DNA of 64,000 nt from JAVJUV01 sp047314965 (GCF_047314965.1 NZ_JBLBVK010000044.1:1-64000); one strand, 5' to 3'. Numbered from the stretch's first letter, positions 27,457 to 36,412 are shown. Program-made: numbers and translations. The notes: generated from the sequence alone by a model not told the origin.

Positions 27457-28337
27457 CCGATATCACCCTTCTCGACGGCGGCATGGGCCAGGAACTGGTC
27501 AACCGCTCCGGCGACACGCCGACGCCCCTCTGGGGCACGCAAGTCATGGTCGACCATCCCGGGATGGTCGAATCCATCCACAGCGACTACTTCGACGCGG
27601 GCGCAACCATCGCCACCACGAATACCTATGCGCTCCACAAGGACCGCCTTGACGGCACGCCGCTCGACGGCAGGCAGGCCGACCTTGTCGCGCAGGCGCT
27701 GGCCGAGGCCGCCGCCGCCCGGCAGGGCCGTCCGGGCACCCGTATCGCCGGATCGATCGGGCCGCTGGTCGCCAGCTACCGCCCCGAGACGCACCCGCCC
27801 CACGCTATCGCCGTTCCGCTCTACGCCGGACTGGCCCGTCTTCTCGGCCCCGGCGTCGATCTCATCCTCGCCGAAAGCGTCGCCTCCGTCGCCCATGCCG
27901 CCGCCGCTCTCGAAGGTGCACGGACCGCGGGCAAACCCGTCTGGCTCTCGGTCACCGTCGATGACGAAGACGGCGCGCGCCTGCGCTCGCGCGAACCCCT
28001 GACAAATCTTGCGCATCTCGAGCCCGACGCCTGGCTCGCCAATTGCTCGGCCCCCGAAGCGATGGAAGCGGCGCTGGCGACACTCGCCACCTTCGGCAAG
28101 CCCTTCGGAGCCTACGCCAATGGCTTCACGCAGATCACCAAGGACTTCCTCAAGGACAAGCCCACCGTGGATGCGCTCGAAGCACGTCCCGACATGACAC
28201 CCGACCGTTACGCCGATTTCGCCATGTCCTGGGTCGCCCAGGGCGCCACCATCATCGGTGGCTGCTGCGAAACCGGCCCCGCCCATATCCGCGCCATTGC
28301 CGACCGCCTTCGGGCAGACGGCCACACCATTGTCTGA
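27453..28337 (+). CDS. Homocysteine S-methyltransferase family protein (betaine-homocysteine methyltransferase-like)
   Basis: The 294-residue protein has the family N-terminus TDITLLDGGMGQELVNRSGD, TNTYALHKDRL near 54, and the three zinc-binding cysteines in LANCSAPEAM near 197 and GGCCETGPAHIRAIADRL near 270. These enzymes transfer a methyl group to homocysteine to make methionine, from betaine, dimethylsulfoniopropionate or S-methylmethionine. Its position between two dimethylglycine dehydrogenase-like genes makes betaine the most economical methyl donor (inference). It is translationally coupled to the MDR gene. Confidence 0.87.
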   Translation: MTDITLLDGGMGQELVNRSGDTPTPLWGTQVMVDHPGMVESIHSDYFDAGATIATTNTYALHKDRLDGTPLDGRQADLVAQALAEAAAARQGRPGTRIAGSIGPLVASYRPETHPPHAIAVPLYAGLARLLGPGVDLILAESVASVAHAAAALEGARTAGKPVWLSVTVDDEDGARLRSREPLTNLAHLEPDAWLANCSAPEAMEAALATLATFGKPFGAYANGFTQITKDFLKDKPTVDALEARPDMTPDRYADFAMSWVAQGATIIGGCCETGPAHIRAIADRLRADGHTIV

Positions 28338-28346
28338 GGCCCGACC

Positions 28347-30779
28347 ATGACCGTTCCCACATCTGCCCGCGCACTGATCATCGGAGGCGGCGTCGTCGGC
28401 TGCTCCATCGCCTATCACCTGGCGAAGAAAGGCTGGACCGACGTTGTCCTTCTGGAACGCAAACGACTGACATCCGGCACCACCTGGCATGCGGCCGGCC
28501 TCATCGGCCAGTTGCGGGCCTCGTCGACCATGACGAAATTGGCCAAGTATACCGCGGACTTGTACCGCAACCTTGAAGCTGAGACGGGGATCGCCACCGG
28601 GCTTCGCCAGTGCGGTTCGATCTCGGTCGCCCTGACGGGCGAGAGACGCGAGGAGCTCATGCGCTCCGCCTCGATGGCGCGCGCCTTCGGCGTGCCGGTC
28701 GAAGATATCTCTCCTGCCGAGGTCAAGGCACGCTACCCGCTGCTGGAAACCTCTGACGTCACCCACGGCGTCTATCTCCCGACAGACGGTCAGGGCGATC
28801 CGGCCAATATCGCACTCGCGCTCGCCAAGGGCGCTCGGCAGAACGGTGCGCTCACACTCGAGGGAGTCAAAGTCACCGCCATCCACCGCGACGGGGAAAA
28901 GGCGACCCGTGTCGACTGGACGGACGAGGCGGGAAACAGCGGTTCCACTACCTGCGAGCATCTTGTCATCGCCGCGGGAATGTGGTCGCGCGAGGTGGGC
29001 AAGATGGCGGGTGTCAACATCCCGCTTCAGGCCTGCGAGCACTTCTATATCGTTACCGAACCCATTGAGGGATATCGGGATATGCCGGTTCTTCGCGTTC
29101 CCGATGAATGCGCCTACTACAAGGAGGACGCGGGCAAGCTCCTTCTCGGCGCGTTCGAACCGGTCGCCAAGCCCTGGGGTATGAACGGAATTCCCGACAG
29201 CTTCGAATTCGACCAGCTGCCCGAGGACGTGGACCACTTCGAGCCGATCCTCGAAGCGGCCATCAACCGCATGCCGATCCTGGCCGAAACCGGCATCCAT
29301 ACCTTCTTCAACGGCCCAGAAAGCTTCACCCCCGACGACGCCTACCACCTCGGCCTCGCTCCGGGCGCCGAGAACATCTGGGTCGCCGCCGGGTTCAACT
29401 CCATCGGCATCCAGTCCGCGGGCGGCGCGGGCATGGCGCTGAGCGAGTGGATGACGAACGGCGTAAAGCCGTTCGACGTCGGTTCGGTGGATATCGCCCG
29501 CATGCAGCCGTTCCAGAACAACGCCCGCTATCTCTATGAAAGATCAAAGGAAACCCTGGGCCTTCTCTATGCCGACCATTTCCCGTACCGGCAAAAGGCC
29601 ACCGCGCGGGGGGTTCGCCGCACGCCGTTCCATGCGCAGCTTCTTGAGCTTGGCGCGGTGATGGGTGAAATCGCGGGCTGGGAAAGGGCCAACTGGTACG
29701 TCGCGCCTGGGCAGGAACCGGATTACGTCTATTCCTGGGGCCGGCAGAACTGGTTTCCCAACGCCGCGCGCGAGCACCTTGCGATCCGCGAGACTCTCGG
29801 CGTCTACGATATGTCGTCCTTTGGAAAGATCCGGGTCGAAGGGCCGGATTCCGAGGCGCTTCTGAACCATGTCTGCGGCAACGACATGTCGGTCCCGGTG
29901 GGTCGCATCGTTTATACCCAATTTTTGAATGAAAACGGTGGTATAGAGGCAGATGTTACCGTGACGCGCCTGTCCGAGACCGCCTATTTGGTTGTGACAC
30001 CGGCCGCCACGCGGCTGGCCGATCAGACCCGGCTTCAGCGCCACGCGGGCGACCTGCGCGTCACGGTCACCGACGTGACCGCGGCAGAAGGCGTTTTGGC
30101 GGTCATGGGCCCAAAGGCGCGTGACCTGATGCGTTGCATCAGCCCTGACGATTTTTCAAACGAAACCCACCCCTTCGGCACGGCCCGCGACATCGAAGTG
30201 GGCTTCGGATTGGTCCGTGCCCATCGCGTGTCCTACGTGGGCGAACTTGGCTGGGAACTCTACATTTCCGCCGACATGTGCGGCCATGTCTTCGAGGTCA
30301 TTCAGGAGGAATGCGCGATCTTCGGGCCGGCGCTAGTGGGCATGCACGCCATGGACAGCCTGCGCATCGAAAAGGGTTTCCGGCATTTCGGCCATGACAT
30401 AACGCCCGAGGATCATGTCATCGACGCAGGGCTGGGCTTTGCGGTCAAGACCTCCAAGCCTCGCTTCATCGGCCGGGATGCGGTTCTCAGGCGCAAGGAC
30501 GAGGGGCCGAGTCTGCGCATGGTGCAGTTCCTGCTGAACGACTCCGAGCCGCTTCTTTACCATAACGAGCCGATCCTGAAGGACGGTGAATTCGTGGGCT
30601 ACACGTCGTCCGGGGCCTATGGCCACGCGCTGGGCGGTGCGGTCGGTATGGGCTATGTGCCCGCCGCGATGGCCGCGGACGATCACGGCTGGGAAATCGA
30701 GGTTGCGGGAACACGCGTTTCCGCCAAAGCCTCGTTGAAGCCGATGTACGACCCGGGCCACGAGCGGATGCGGGCCTGA
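28347..30779 (+). CDS. FAD-dependent oxidoreductase/GcvT fusion (dimethylglycine/sarcosine dehydrogenase-like), paralog 2
   Basis: The 810-residue protein has the same architecture as the one at 23853: FAD domain (ALIIGGGVVGCSIAYHLAKK near 8), covalent-FAD motif GTTWHAAGL near 46, and C-terminal GcvT domain (VSYVGELGWELYIS near 630; MDSLRIEKGFRHFGHD near 668). The two share order and length but differ at many residues, so they are old paralogs that probably act on different substrates. One could oxidise dimethylglycine and the other sarcosine or another N-methyl compound. It starts nine bases after the methyltransferase stop, in the same operon. Confidence 0.9.
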   Translation: MTVPTSARALIIGGGVVGCSIAYHLAKKGWTDVVLLERKRLTSGTTWHAAGLIGQLRASSTMTKLAKYTADLYRNLEAETGIATGLRQCGSISVALTGERREELMRSASMARAFGVPVEDISPAEVKARYPLLETSDVTHGVYLPTDGQGDPANIALALAKGARQNGALTLEGVKVTAIHRDGEKATRVDWTDEAGNSGSTTCEHLVIAAGMWSREVGKMAGVNIPLQACEHFYIVTEPIEGYRDMPVLRVPDECAYYKEDAGKLLLGAFEPVAKPWGMNGIPDSFEFDQLPEDVDHFEPILEAAINRMPILAETGIHTFFNGPESFTPDDAYHLGLAPGAENIWVAAGFNSIGIQSAGGAGMALSEWMTNGVKPFDVGSVDIARMQPFQNNARYLYERSKETLGLLYADHFPYRQKATARGVRRTPFHAQLLELGAVMGEIAGWERANWYVAPGQEPDYVYSWGRQNWFPNAAREHLAIRETLGVYDMSSFGKIRVEGPDSEALLNHVCGNDMSVPVGRIVYTQFLNENGGIEADVTVTRLSETAYLVVTPAATRLADQTRLQRHAGDLRVTVTDVTAAEGVLAVMGPKARDLMRCISPDDFSNETHPFGTARDIEVGFGLVRAHRVSYVGELGWELYISADMCGHVFEVIQEECAIFGPALVGMHAMDSLRIEKGFRHFGHDITPEDHVIDAGLGFAVKTSKPRFIGRDAVLRRKDEGPSLRMVQFLLNDSEPLLYHNEPILKDGEFVGYTSSGAYGHALGGAVGMGYVPAAMAADDHGWEIEVAGTRVSAKASLKPMYDPGHERMRA

Positions 30780-31611
30780 GGCCGGGAAGGGCGGAGCCGG
30801 AAAGGGACTTCTCAGGCGCTGCGGCATCCGACCCGCCGCCGACGGCGTGCCGCCGGCAACCGAAGACGCGCCGATCTGGCTTCGGGATGGCAGAAAGGGC
30901 AGATCTGAGGGGGGTGAGCGGCTTCCGGCGTGTTCGAGTTCGCGTGCATCGATCGCATGTCCGGTTTCCAGGCGCCTGCCGATGGCCCTCGGACTGCATC
31001 GCCAATCCTTGGTTTGTGTGGGACTTTCGTGTCCGCCTCGCCGGAAAGGGAGCCTGTCAGAACGGCCCGGAGGTGCTGGGTCCGGTCTGTGAAACCTTGG
31101 GCTATCTCGAACCCGCAAGCGTTGCGCGGGTTGCCGGCGATTTGCCGATCTTGCAAGGGTTTTTCGGTCTTGCCACGATGCGTCGATCCCAAGAGGTTTG
31201 TCCCGGTCCCGGTCCCGGTCCCGAAAATTAAATCCAGTCCCGATCTCGTTAATCCAGCTCCGATCTCGTGAACCCGGTCCTGATTTCTTCAGGATAGTCC
31301 TGATCCCGTGAACCCAGTCCTGATTTCTTCAGGATAGTCGTGATCCCGTTGCCATTTACCGAATCTTAGGCTGAGGCGGAGAATGATCGGGGTGGGAGGT
31401 CGGGGGAAAAACCCTTTCTTAACCTTTGGAGGCCAACCTCAAGATGCTGGGGTTGAAGAGTCCCTTAACGCATCGGATGCCATACGCTTTGCCGACCTCG
31501 CGCCGACGCTTTGCATACACATGTGTGGGCGTCGAAAATCAATTCGAAACAGGTGTTTACGGTAGGCTCCCGGCGGGCAAGAGCGCGAAATCCGCCTGAT
31601 GTCCCCGGGAA
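30780..31611. other. Non-coding 0.8-kb stretch between the oxidoreductase operon and hisA
   Basis: No gene can be supported. Short open frames (for example 30930-31271 and 31383-31565) have no family-like sequence and run through simple repeats. The stretch contains a hexanucleotide run of GGTCCC (about 31201-31222) and six 20-bp tandem units (31231-31350). hisF, which usually follows hisA in this family, would be expected here and is absent. Confidence 0.6.
31231..31350 (+). repeat. Six-unit degenerate 20-bp tandem repeat
   Basis: Six contiguous units of exactly 20 bases (31231-50, 51-70, 71-90, 91-310, 311-30, 331-50). The first unit is AATCCAGTCCCGATCTCGTT and all share a core like (C/T)C(C/A)(A/G)GTCCTGAT. 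Units 3-4 and 5-6 form a higher-order 40-bp period that differs at only a few positions, so the array grew partly by duplicating pairs. A run of GGTCCC hexamers precedes it. Confidence 0.8.
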
Positions 31612-32334
31612 TTAACCTTCCCTTAACGCTTCCAGCGCCTCGGCGAGATCGATTGCGCCGTCATAAAGCGCGCGGCCTGAAATCGCCCCTGAAATCACGC
31701 CGGTGTCTCGCAGTCGGATCAGGTCGGCCATCGACGAGACACCACCCGACGCGATGACCGGCACGCTCACCGCCCGAGCCAGCGCCTCGGTCGCCGCCAC
31801 GTTCGGCCCGCCCATCGCACCGTCCCGGTCGATATCGGTGTAGATGATCGCGGCAATTCCGGCGTCCTCGAACGCCTTCGCAAGGTCGACGACCTGCATG
31901 TCGGTCTCTTCCGCCCAGCCCCGTGTCGCCACGCGCCCGTTCCGCGCGTCCAGTCCCACCGCCACCTTGCCCGGAAAGGCCTTCGCCGCTTCCCGCACAA
32001 GCTCAGGGTTCTCGACCGCGACGGTTCCCAGGATCACCCGGCTCAGGCCCTTGTCCAGCCATCCTTCGATCGTGCCCATGTCCCGAATCCCGCCGCCCAG
32101 CTGCGCAGGAACGCTCAGTGCGCCCAGGATCGCCTCGACAGCACCGGCATTCACGGGCCGGCCCGCGAAAGCGCCGTTCAGATCGACAAGATGCACCCAT
32201 TCGGCACCGGCGTCCTCGAACGCCTTCGCTTGCGCTGCCGGGTCGTCGTTGAACACCGTGGCTTGCCCCATTTCACCCTTTACAAGGCGCACGCATTGCC
32301 CGTCTTTCAGGTCGATCGCTGGATAGAGGATCAT
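31612..32334 (-). CDS. hisA: Phosphoribosylformimino-5-aminoimidazole carboxamide ribotide isomerase
   Basis: The 240-residue TIM-barrel protein performs the fourth step of histidine synthesis. It begins MILYPAIDLKDGQCVRLVKG with the catalytic Asp of the first strand, has GGGIRDM near 81, the second catalytic Asp in YTDIDRDGAMGGPN near 170, and phosphate-binding VIASGGVSS near 195. GGAG precedes the ATG at a good distance. It belongs to the minus-strand histidine block with hisB and hisH. hisF is not found downstream as would be usual. Confidence 0.97.
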   Translation of the reverse strand: MILYPAIDLKDGQCVRLVKGEMGQATVFNDDPAAQAKAFEDAGAEWVHLVDLNGAFAGRPVNAGAVEAILGALSVPAQLGGGIRDMGTIEGWLDKGLSRVILGTVAVENPELVREAAKAFPGKVAVGLDARNGRVATRGWAEETDMQVVDLAKAFEDAGIAAIIYTDIDRDGAMGGPNVAATEALARAVSVPVIASGGVSSMADLIRLRDTGVISGAISGRALYDGAIDLAEALEALREG

Positions 32335-32510
32335 GACCGTTCTCCTTTTCGAACAGCGCTCTCATGCCCCCGGAGGCCCCGAGGTACAAGCCCCCGTTTC
32401 CCGCTCATGGCGGATGAAACGGCATTTGCTGGCTGGTTCCGACCCAACGTCACGCTTGCCTGACGCAAGGGCAATCCGGGTATCCGGTGCCGACTTTCAG
32501 GGAGGACAGC

Positions 32511-32903
32511 ATGATCCGCATGTTCAGGGCCGCGATGTTCGCAGGTCTCATTGCAACCCCGGCCTTCGCCGCCGACCCGGTCACGGGAACCTTCAAGACC
32601 CAGCCGGGCGACGAGGGGAGTTTCGCCCATGTCGAGATCTACGAATGTGACGCGAATATCTGCGGAGTGATCCGCAAGACCTTCGATGCCTCCGGGACGG
32701 AAACCGCCTCCGAACATCTCGGCAAACGCATGATCTGGGACATGATCGCCAAAGGTGACGGCACGTACTCGGGCGGACGCATCTGGGCGCCCGACCGCGA
32801 CAAGGTCTACAAGTCGAAAATGCAACTCTCCGGCGATACGCTCAGTGTCTCCGGTTGCGTCGCGGTCATCTGCCGATCGCAGACCTGGAACCGGGTCAAA
32901 TAG
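32511..32903 (+). CDS. DUF2147 family exported protein
   Basis: The 130-residue protein has a Sec signal peptide (MIRMFRAAMFAGLIATPAFA) and a mature part VTGTFKTQPGDEGSFAHVEI, WAPDRDKVYKSKMQLSGDTL and a final CRSQTWNRV, which match the DUF2147 family of small periplasmic proteins of unknown function. A strong AGGGAGG ribosome binding site supports the ATG at 32511 over one 24 bases upstream. It lies on the opposite strand inside the histidine block, an arrangement I recall from other Rhodobacteraceae. It is convergent with the ATP-pyrophosphatase gene, with an overlap of eight bases. Confidence 0.82.
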   Translation: MIRMFRAAMFAGLIATPAFAADPVTGTFKTQPGDEGSFAHVEIYECDANICGVIRKTFDASGTETASEHLGKRMIWDMIAKGDGTYSGGRIWAPDRDKVYKSKMQLSGDTLSVSGCVAVICRSQTWNRVK

Positions 32904-33567
32904 GGATCAGATCGGCATAGGCGAAACCGTCGCGGATGACGGTTTCGCCCGTCTCGACTTCGATCTTCTCCCGGAAGGCCGGACCATCCAGAACGCAGGT
33001 ATGAAACTCCCCGTTCTCGCCGCAGGGATCGACGGATTCGGGCAGATCAGCGAGGAAAGACGCATCCCACGGCCGACCTGCGAAGGACGCATCCAGCTTC
33101 GAGAGGTCCACCGTCGCCACGCGGGCCTCGACACCGGCCTCCATCATCTCCCGAGCCAGTCGGTCCGTGGGTTCCTTCCACAGCGGATAGGCCGTCTCCA
33201 TCCCGACGCTGGCAAGCCGGGTGTCGCGATAGTTCCGGATATCCTCCAGGAACAGATCCCCGAACACCATATGCTTGATTCCCTCGGCCTTCAGCGCTTC
33301 GGTCGCCTCCGCCATGAGCCGTTCGTAATCTTCGTTGGAACAAGGCCAGGGCAGGGGCACTTCCACAAGTGGCAACCCCACTGCATCCGCTTGTCGCCGC
33401 AGGATCTCCACCCGTACCCCATGCATCGCCACGCGCCGGAATTCGGCGTTCACCGTCGTCAGCAACCGCGTGACCTCGATCTCTTCTGCCTGACGCGCCC
33501 GATAGAGCGCAAACGCGCAATCCTTGCCCGAGGACCAGGACAGGCAGGCCGGTGTCACGGATGCCAT
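32896..33567 (-). CDS. Adenine nucleotide alpha hydrolase/diphthine-ammonia ligase-like ATP-pyrophosphatase
   Basis: The 223-residue protein starts with the PP-loop ATP-binding motif LSWSSGKDCAFALYRAR (N-type ATP pyrophosphatase) and has the MVFGDLFLEDIRNYRDTRLA segment and the GENGEFHTCVLDGPAF motif of the Dph6/YjgF-neighbour family. Bacteria lack diphthamide, so the true substrate is unknown. I chose 33567 because the motif starts there; the frame extends upstream into hisH. Its start overlaps the end of hisH by 13 bases, implying coupling with histidine genes. Confidence 0.82.
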   Translation of the reverse strand: MASVTPACLSWSSGKDCAFALYRARQAEEIEVTRLLTTVNAEFRRVAMHGVRVEILRRQADAVGLPLVEVPLPWPCSNEDYERLMAEATEALKAEGIKHMVFGDLFLEDIRNYRDTRLASVGMETAYPLWKEPTDRLAREMMEAGVEARVATVDLSKLDASFAGRPWDASFLADLPESVDPCGENGEFHTCVLDGPAFREKIEVETGETVIRDGFAYADLIPI

Positions 33568-34193
33568 TTCAGCCAGTTGGCGATCAGCTTCAAACCCGTC
33601 GCCTGGCTCTTTTCGGGATGGAACTGGGTGCCAACCATCGTATCTCGTCCGACGATGGCAGTAACGGGTCCGCCATAATCGCAATGCGCGATCAACTGAG
33701 ACGGATCGTCGACAACCATCTGATAGGAGTGCACGAAATAGGCATGCTCCCCGGTGGCGATCCCATTCAGAACGGGATGCGGCCGGTCGATGACAAGGTC
33801 GTTCCAGCCCATGTGGGGCACCTTCATCGACGGGTCCGAGGGCGCGATCCGGCGCACCTCGCCATCGATCCATCCCAGTCCCTCGACGGTCTCGTATTCA
33901 TGGCCGAGACGCGCCATCAACTGCATCCCGACACAGATCCCCAGGAACGGCCGTCCCTTGACCTCCACGGCCTCGCAAAGCGCCTCGAACACGGCCTTCT
34001 CGCCCTTCAGTTCCGCCATGCAGGCCGGAAACGCCCCGTCGCCTGGCAGAACGATCCGGTCCGCCCGGGCGACGTCCTCGGCCCGGTCCGAGACCAGCAC
34101 CTCGCCGGCGCCCGTCTCGGCAGCCATGCGCTGAAAGGCCTTTTCCGCCGAATGCAGGTTGCCGGCCGCATAGTCGATCAGAACTGTCAGCAT
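33555..34193 (-). CDS. hisH: Imidazole glycerol phosphate synthase, glutamine amidotransferase subunit
   Basis: The 212-residue class I glutamine amidotransferase supplies ammonia to HisF for imidazole glycerol phosphate formation. It has VLIDYAAGNLHSAEKAF at the start, the oxyanion PGDGAFPACM near 50, the nucleophile Cys in LGICVGMQLM near 83, and the His/Glu pair in GTQFHPEKSQATGL near 190. Its partner hisF is not in the window. It overlaps the downstream ATP-pyrophosphatase gene and is separated from hisB by a 64-base gap containing a hairpin. Confidence 0.96.
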   Translation of the reverse strand: MLTVLIDYAAGNLHSAEKAFQRMAAETGAGEVLVSDRAEDVARADRIVLPGDGAFPACMAELKGEKAVFEALCEAVEVKGRPFLGICVGMQLMARLGHEYETVEGLGWIDGEVRRIAPSDPSMKVPHMGWNDLVIDRPHPVLNGIATGEHAYFVHSYQMVVDDPSQLIAHCDYGGPVTAIVGRDTMVGTQFHPEKSQATGLKLIANWLKWHP

Positions 34194-34212
34194 TTTCTTC
34201 CTGGCTCAAAAA

Positions 34213-34251
34213 CGGCGGGGAGCGCGAGGGGCAGCGCCCCTCGCACCCGCC
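34213..34251 (-). ncRNA. Stem-loop in the hisB-hisH gap
   Basis: The inner stem GCGAGGGG/CCCCTCGC (34224-34231 and 34237-34244, loop CAGCG) is extended by an outer CGGCGGG/CCCGCCG pairing. It forms a strong RNA hairpin with no U-tract, in the untranslated gap between hisB and hisH. It may stabilise or partly attenuate the transcript. Typed as ncRNA only for want of a hairpin category. Confidence 0.45.
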
Positions 34252-34257
34252 GATACC

Positions 34258-34845
34258 TCAAAGCGCGCCCTTGGTCGAGGGAATGGCGTCGGCCTTCCGC
34301 GGATCCGTCTCGACCGCCTCCCGCAAGGCGCGCGCGACGGCCTTGAACCCCGCTTCCGCGATGTGGTGGCTGTTGATTCCGTGCAGCGTGTCCACATGCA
34401 GCGTGATCCCGCCGTGGGTCGAGAACGCCTGGAAGAACTCGCGCACCAGTTCGGTGTCGAACGTTCCGATCTTGGCCGTCGGCATGTCCACGTTCCAGAC
34501 AAGGAAAGGCCGGCCCGAGAGATCCAGAGCCGCGCGCACCAGCGCATCGTCCATCGGCAGAAGGCACGCGCCATAGCGCCGGATGCCCCTCTTGTCGCCC
34601 AGGGCCTGGCTCAGAGCCTGTCCCAGCGCGATGCCGGTGTCCTCGACGGTGTGGTGATCGTCGATATGCAGATCACCCTTGGCCCGAACGGTCATGTCGA
34701 TCAGCGAATGTCGCGCAAGCTGATCCAGCATGTGGTCGAAGAACCCCACACCGGTCTGGTTGTCATACCTGCCCGTCCCGTCGAGATCGATCTCGACGGT
34801 GATGTCGGTTTCCGCGGTCGTCCGCGTGATCCTGGCCTGCCGCAT
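34258..34845 (-). CDS. hisB: Imidazoleglycerol-phosphate dehydratase
   Basis: The 195-residue protein dehydrates imidazole glycerol phosphate in histidine synthesis. Its manganese-binding histidine motifs are visible: FFDHMLDQLARHS near 35, DLHIDDHHTVEDTGIALGQA near 60, and the symmetric GINSHHIAEAGFKAVARALR near 162. The start at 34845 (MRQARITRTTAETDI) is supported by GAGGAGA at a suitable distance; the frame upstream is not conserved. It is the first gene of the minus-strand his block and divergent from ycjX. Confidence 0.97.
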   Translation of the reverse strand: MRQARITRTTAETDITVEIDLDGTGRYDNQTGVGFFDHMLDQLARHSLIDMTVRAKGDLHIDDHHTVEDTGIALGQALSQALGDKRGIRRYGACLLPMDDALVRAALDLSGRPFLVWNVDMPTAKIGTFDTELVREFFQAFSTHGGITLHVDTLHGINSHHIAEAGFKAVARALREAVETDPRKADAIPSTKGAL

Positions 34846-34999
34846 GGGCCGATCTCCTCGTGTTGCAAGGGGCTTATAGGCAGGGGCAGGGTGCGCGGAA
34901 AGAGGACATTTCACCACGACGCTGCGTTGTTGTGCGTCTGCAATCTGGTGCGCGCGCGACGGGTTACCTATCTATGGGACCGGAACAAGAGGGTGTGCG

Positions 35000-36412
35000 G
35001 TGATTATCGGCGACATAGCGGACGGGCTGACGCGCGGCGTCGAGACCACGATCAATACGGTCAGCGAAGCGTTCTTCGAACCCGTGTTGCGTCTCGGTGT
35101 GACGGGTCTCAGCCGCGCCGGCAAGACGGTCTTCATCACTTCGCTCGTGGCGAACCTCATCAACCGGGGCCGGATGCCCGCGCTGCGCGCCGCCGCCGAG
35201 GGCCGCATCCGCACCGCCTGGCTTCAGCCGCAACCCGATGACACCGTCCCGCGCTTCGACTACGAGACCCATCTCGCGGCCATGACAGGGGCGGAACCGG
35301 TCTGGCCGGAAAGCACGCGCGGCATCAGCGAATTGCGGCTGTCCTTCCGGGTCCAGCCGACGGGCCTTCTCGCCGGGGTCACGGGGCCAAAGACCCTCCA
35401 CCTCGACATCGTGGACTATCCCGGCGAATGGCTTCTGGATCTCGGGCTTCTCGACAAAGGCTACGATGACTGGTCGGCAGAGGTCCTCAAGCGCATCGAA
35501 CCGCGGCCCGAGGCTGCCGCGTTCCGAGAAACGCTGGCCGCAACCGACCCGGCGGCTCGACTCGATGAACCTGATGCCAAGGCGCTCGCCCAGGCCTTCA
35601 CCGGCTATCTCCAGGCGGCCCGCGTGTCGGGCTACTCCGACTGCACGCCGGGGCGCTTTCTCCTGCCCGGCGACATGGCCGGATCGCCCGTCCTGACCTT
35701 CGCGCCGCTTCCCCCCGCCAGCCATCCGCGCGGCTCGCTGGGGCGTGAATTCGCCCGGCGCTTCGAGGCCTACAAGCGCGAGATCGTCAGACCGTTCTTC
35801 CGCGACCACTTTGCCCGTATCGACCGTCAGATCGTCCTGGTCGACGTGCTTGGCGCCATACATTCGGGGCCGAAGGCGGTCGAGGATCTGCGCCAGGCCA
35901 TGGCCGATATCCTCGGTGCTTTCCGACCGGGCCGGAACGCCTTTCTGACGCAGCTTCTCCTCGGCAAGCGCGTCGAGAAGATCCTCTTCGCCGCGACCAA
36001 GGCCGATCATCTCCACAATGCACAGCATGCCCAGCTGACCGCGATCACCGAAGCGCTGCTGGCCGAAGCGAAGACGCGCGCCGATTTCGCCGGCGCCCAG
36101 ACCGCCGCCATGTCCATCGCCGCGCTCCGCGCAACGACCGAGGACCGGGTGGAGCAGGGCGGCCGCACGCTCGACGTGGTGCGTGGCACGCTCATGGACG
36201 GCAAGCGCGCCGCCTTCTACCCGGGGCGTCTGCCCGAGGACCCGTCCCGCCTTCTGAACCCGGCCCGGCAGGGCGCCGACAAATGGCTTGACGCGGATTA
36301 CGAGGTGATGAGCTTCGCGCCTCAGCCGGTGACGCTCAAACCCGGTGATGGCCCGCCGCATATCCGGCTCGACCGCGCCGCCGAATTCCTGATCGGAGAC
36401 CGCCTGAGATGA
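35000..36412 (+). CDS. YcjX-family P-loop GTPase
   Basis: The 470-residue protein has the Walker A motif GLSRAGKTVFITSLV near 35 and the characteristic DIVDYPGEWLLDLGLL near 136, followed by DVLGAIHSGPKAVEDL and FAATKADHLHNAQH (TKAD as the NKxD-type guanine motif). It is the YcjX/DUF463 family, often co-transcribed with a DUF697 membrane protein as here (ATGA overlap). The start reads GTG at 35000. The role in E. coli is in the phage-shock/stress regulon; the alphaproteobacterial function is not known. Confidence 0.9.
   Translation: MIIGDIADGLTRGVETTINTVSEAFFEPVLRLGVTGLSRAGKTVFITSLVANLINRGRMPALRAAAEGRIRTAWLQPQPDDTVPRFDYETHLAAMTGAEPVWPESTRGISELRLSFRVQPTGLLAGVTGPKTLHLDIVDYPGEWLLDLGLLDKGYDDWSAEVLKRIEPRPEAAAFRETLAATDPAARLDEPDAKALAQAFTGYLQAARVSGYSDCTPGRFLLPGDMAGSPVLTFAPLPPASHPRGSLGREFARRFEAYKREIVRPFFRDHFARIDRQIVLVDVLGAIHSGPKAVEDLRQAMADILGAFRPGRNAFLTQLLLGKRVEKILFAATKADHLHNAQHAQLTAITEALLAEAKTRADFAGAQTAAMSIAALRATTEDRVEQGGRTLDVVRGTLMDGKRAAFYPGRLPEDPSRLLNPARQGADKWLDADYEVMSFAPQPVTLKPGDGPPHIRLDRAAEFLIGDRLR

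Noticed and set aside
27426..29348. 640-codon open frame antisense to the methyltransferase and second oxidoreductase
   Set aside because: Shadow of GC-rich genes with strong homology features on the other strand.
30930..31271. 113-codon open frame in the hisA-oxidoreductase gap
   Set aside because: It has no family-like sequence and its end runs through the GGTCCC repeat as a Val-Pro run.
31231..31350. Possible CRISPR array
   Set aside because: The 20-bp units are contiguous with no spacers and diverge from one another; no cas genes are nearby.
31612..31626. TTAA-N7-TTAA, a CtrA-like binding site
   Set aside because: It coincides with the last codons and stop of hisA, far from any promoter, so the match is probably chance.
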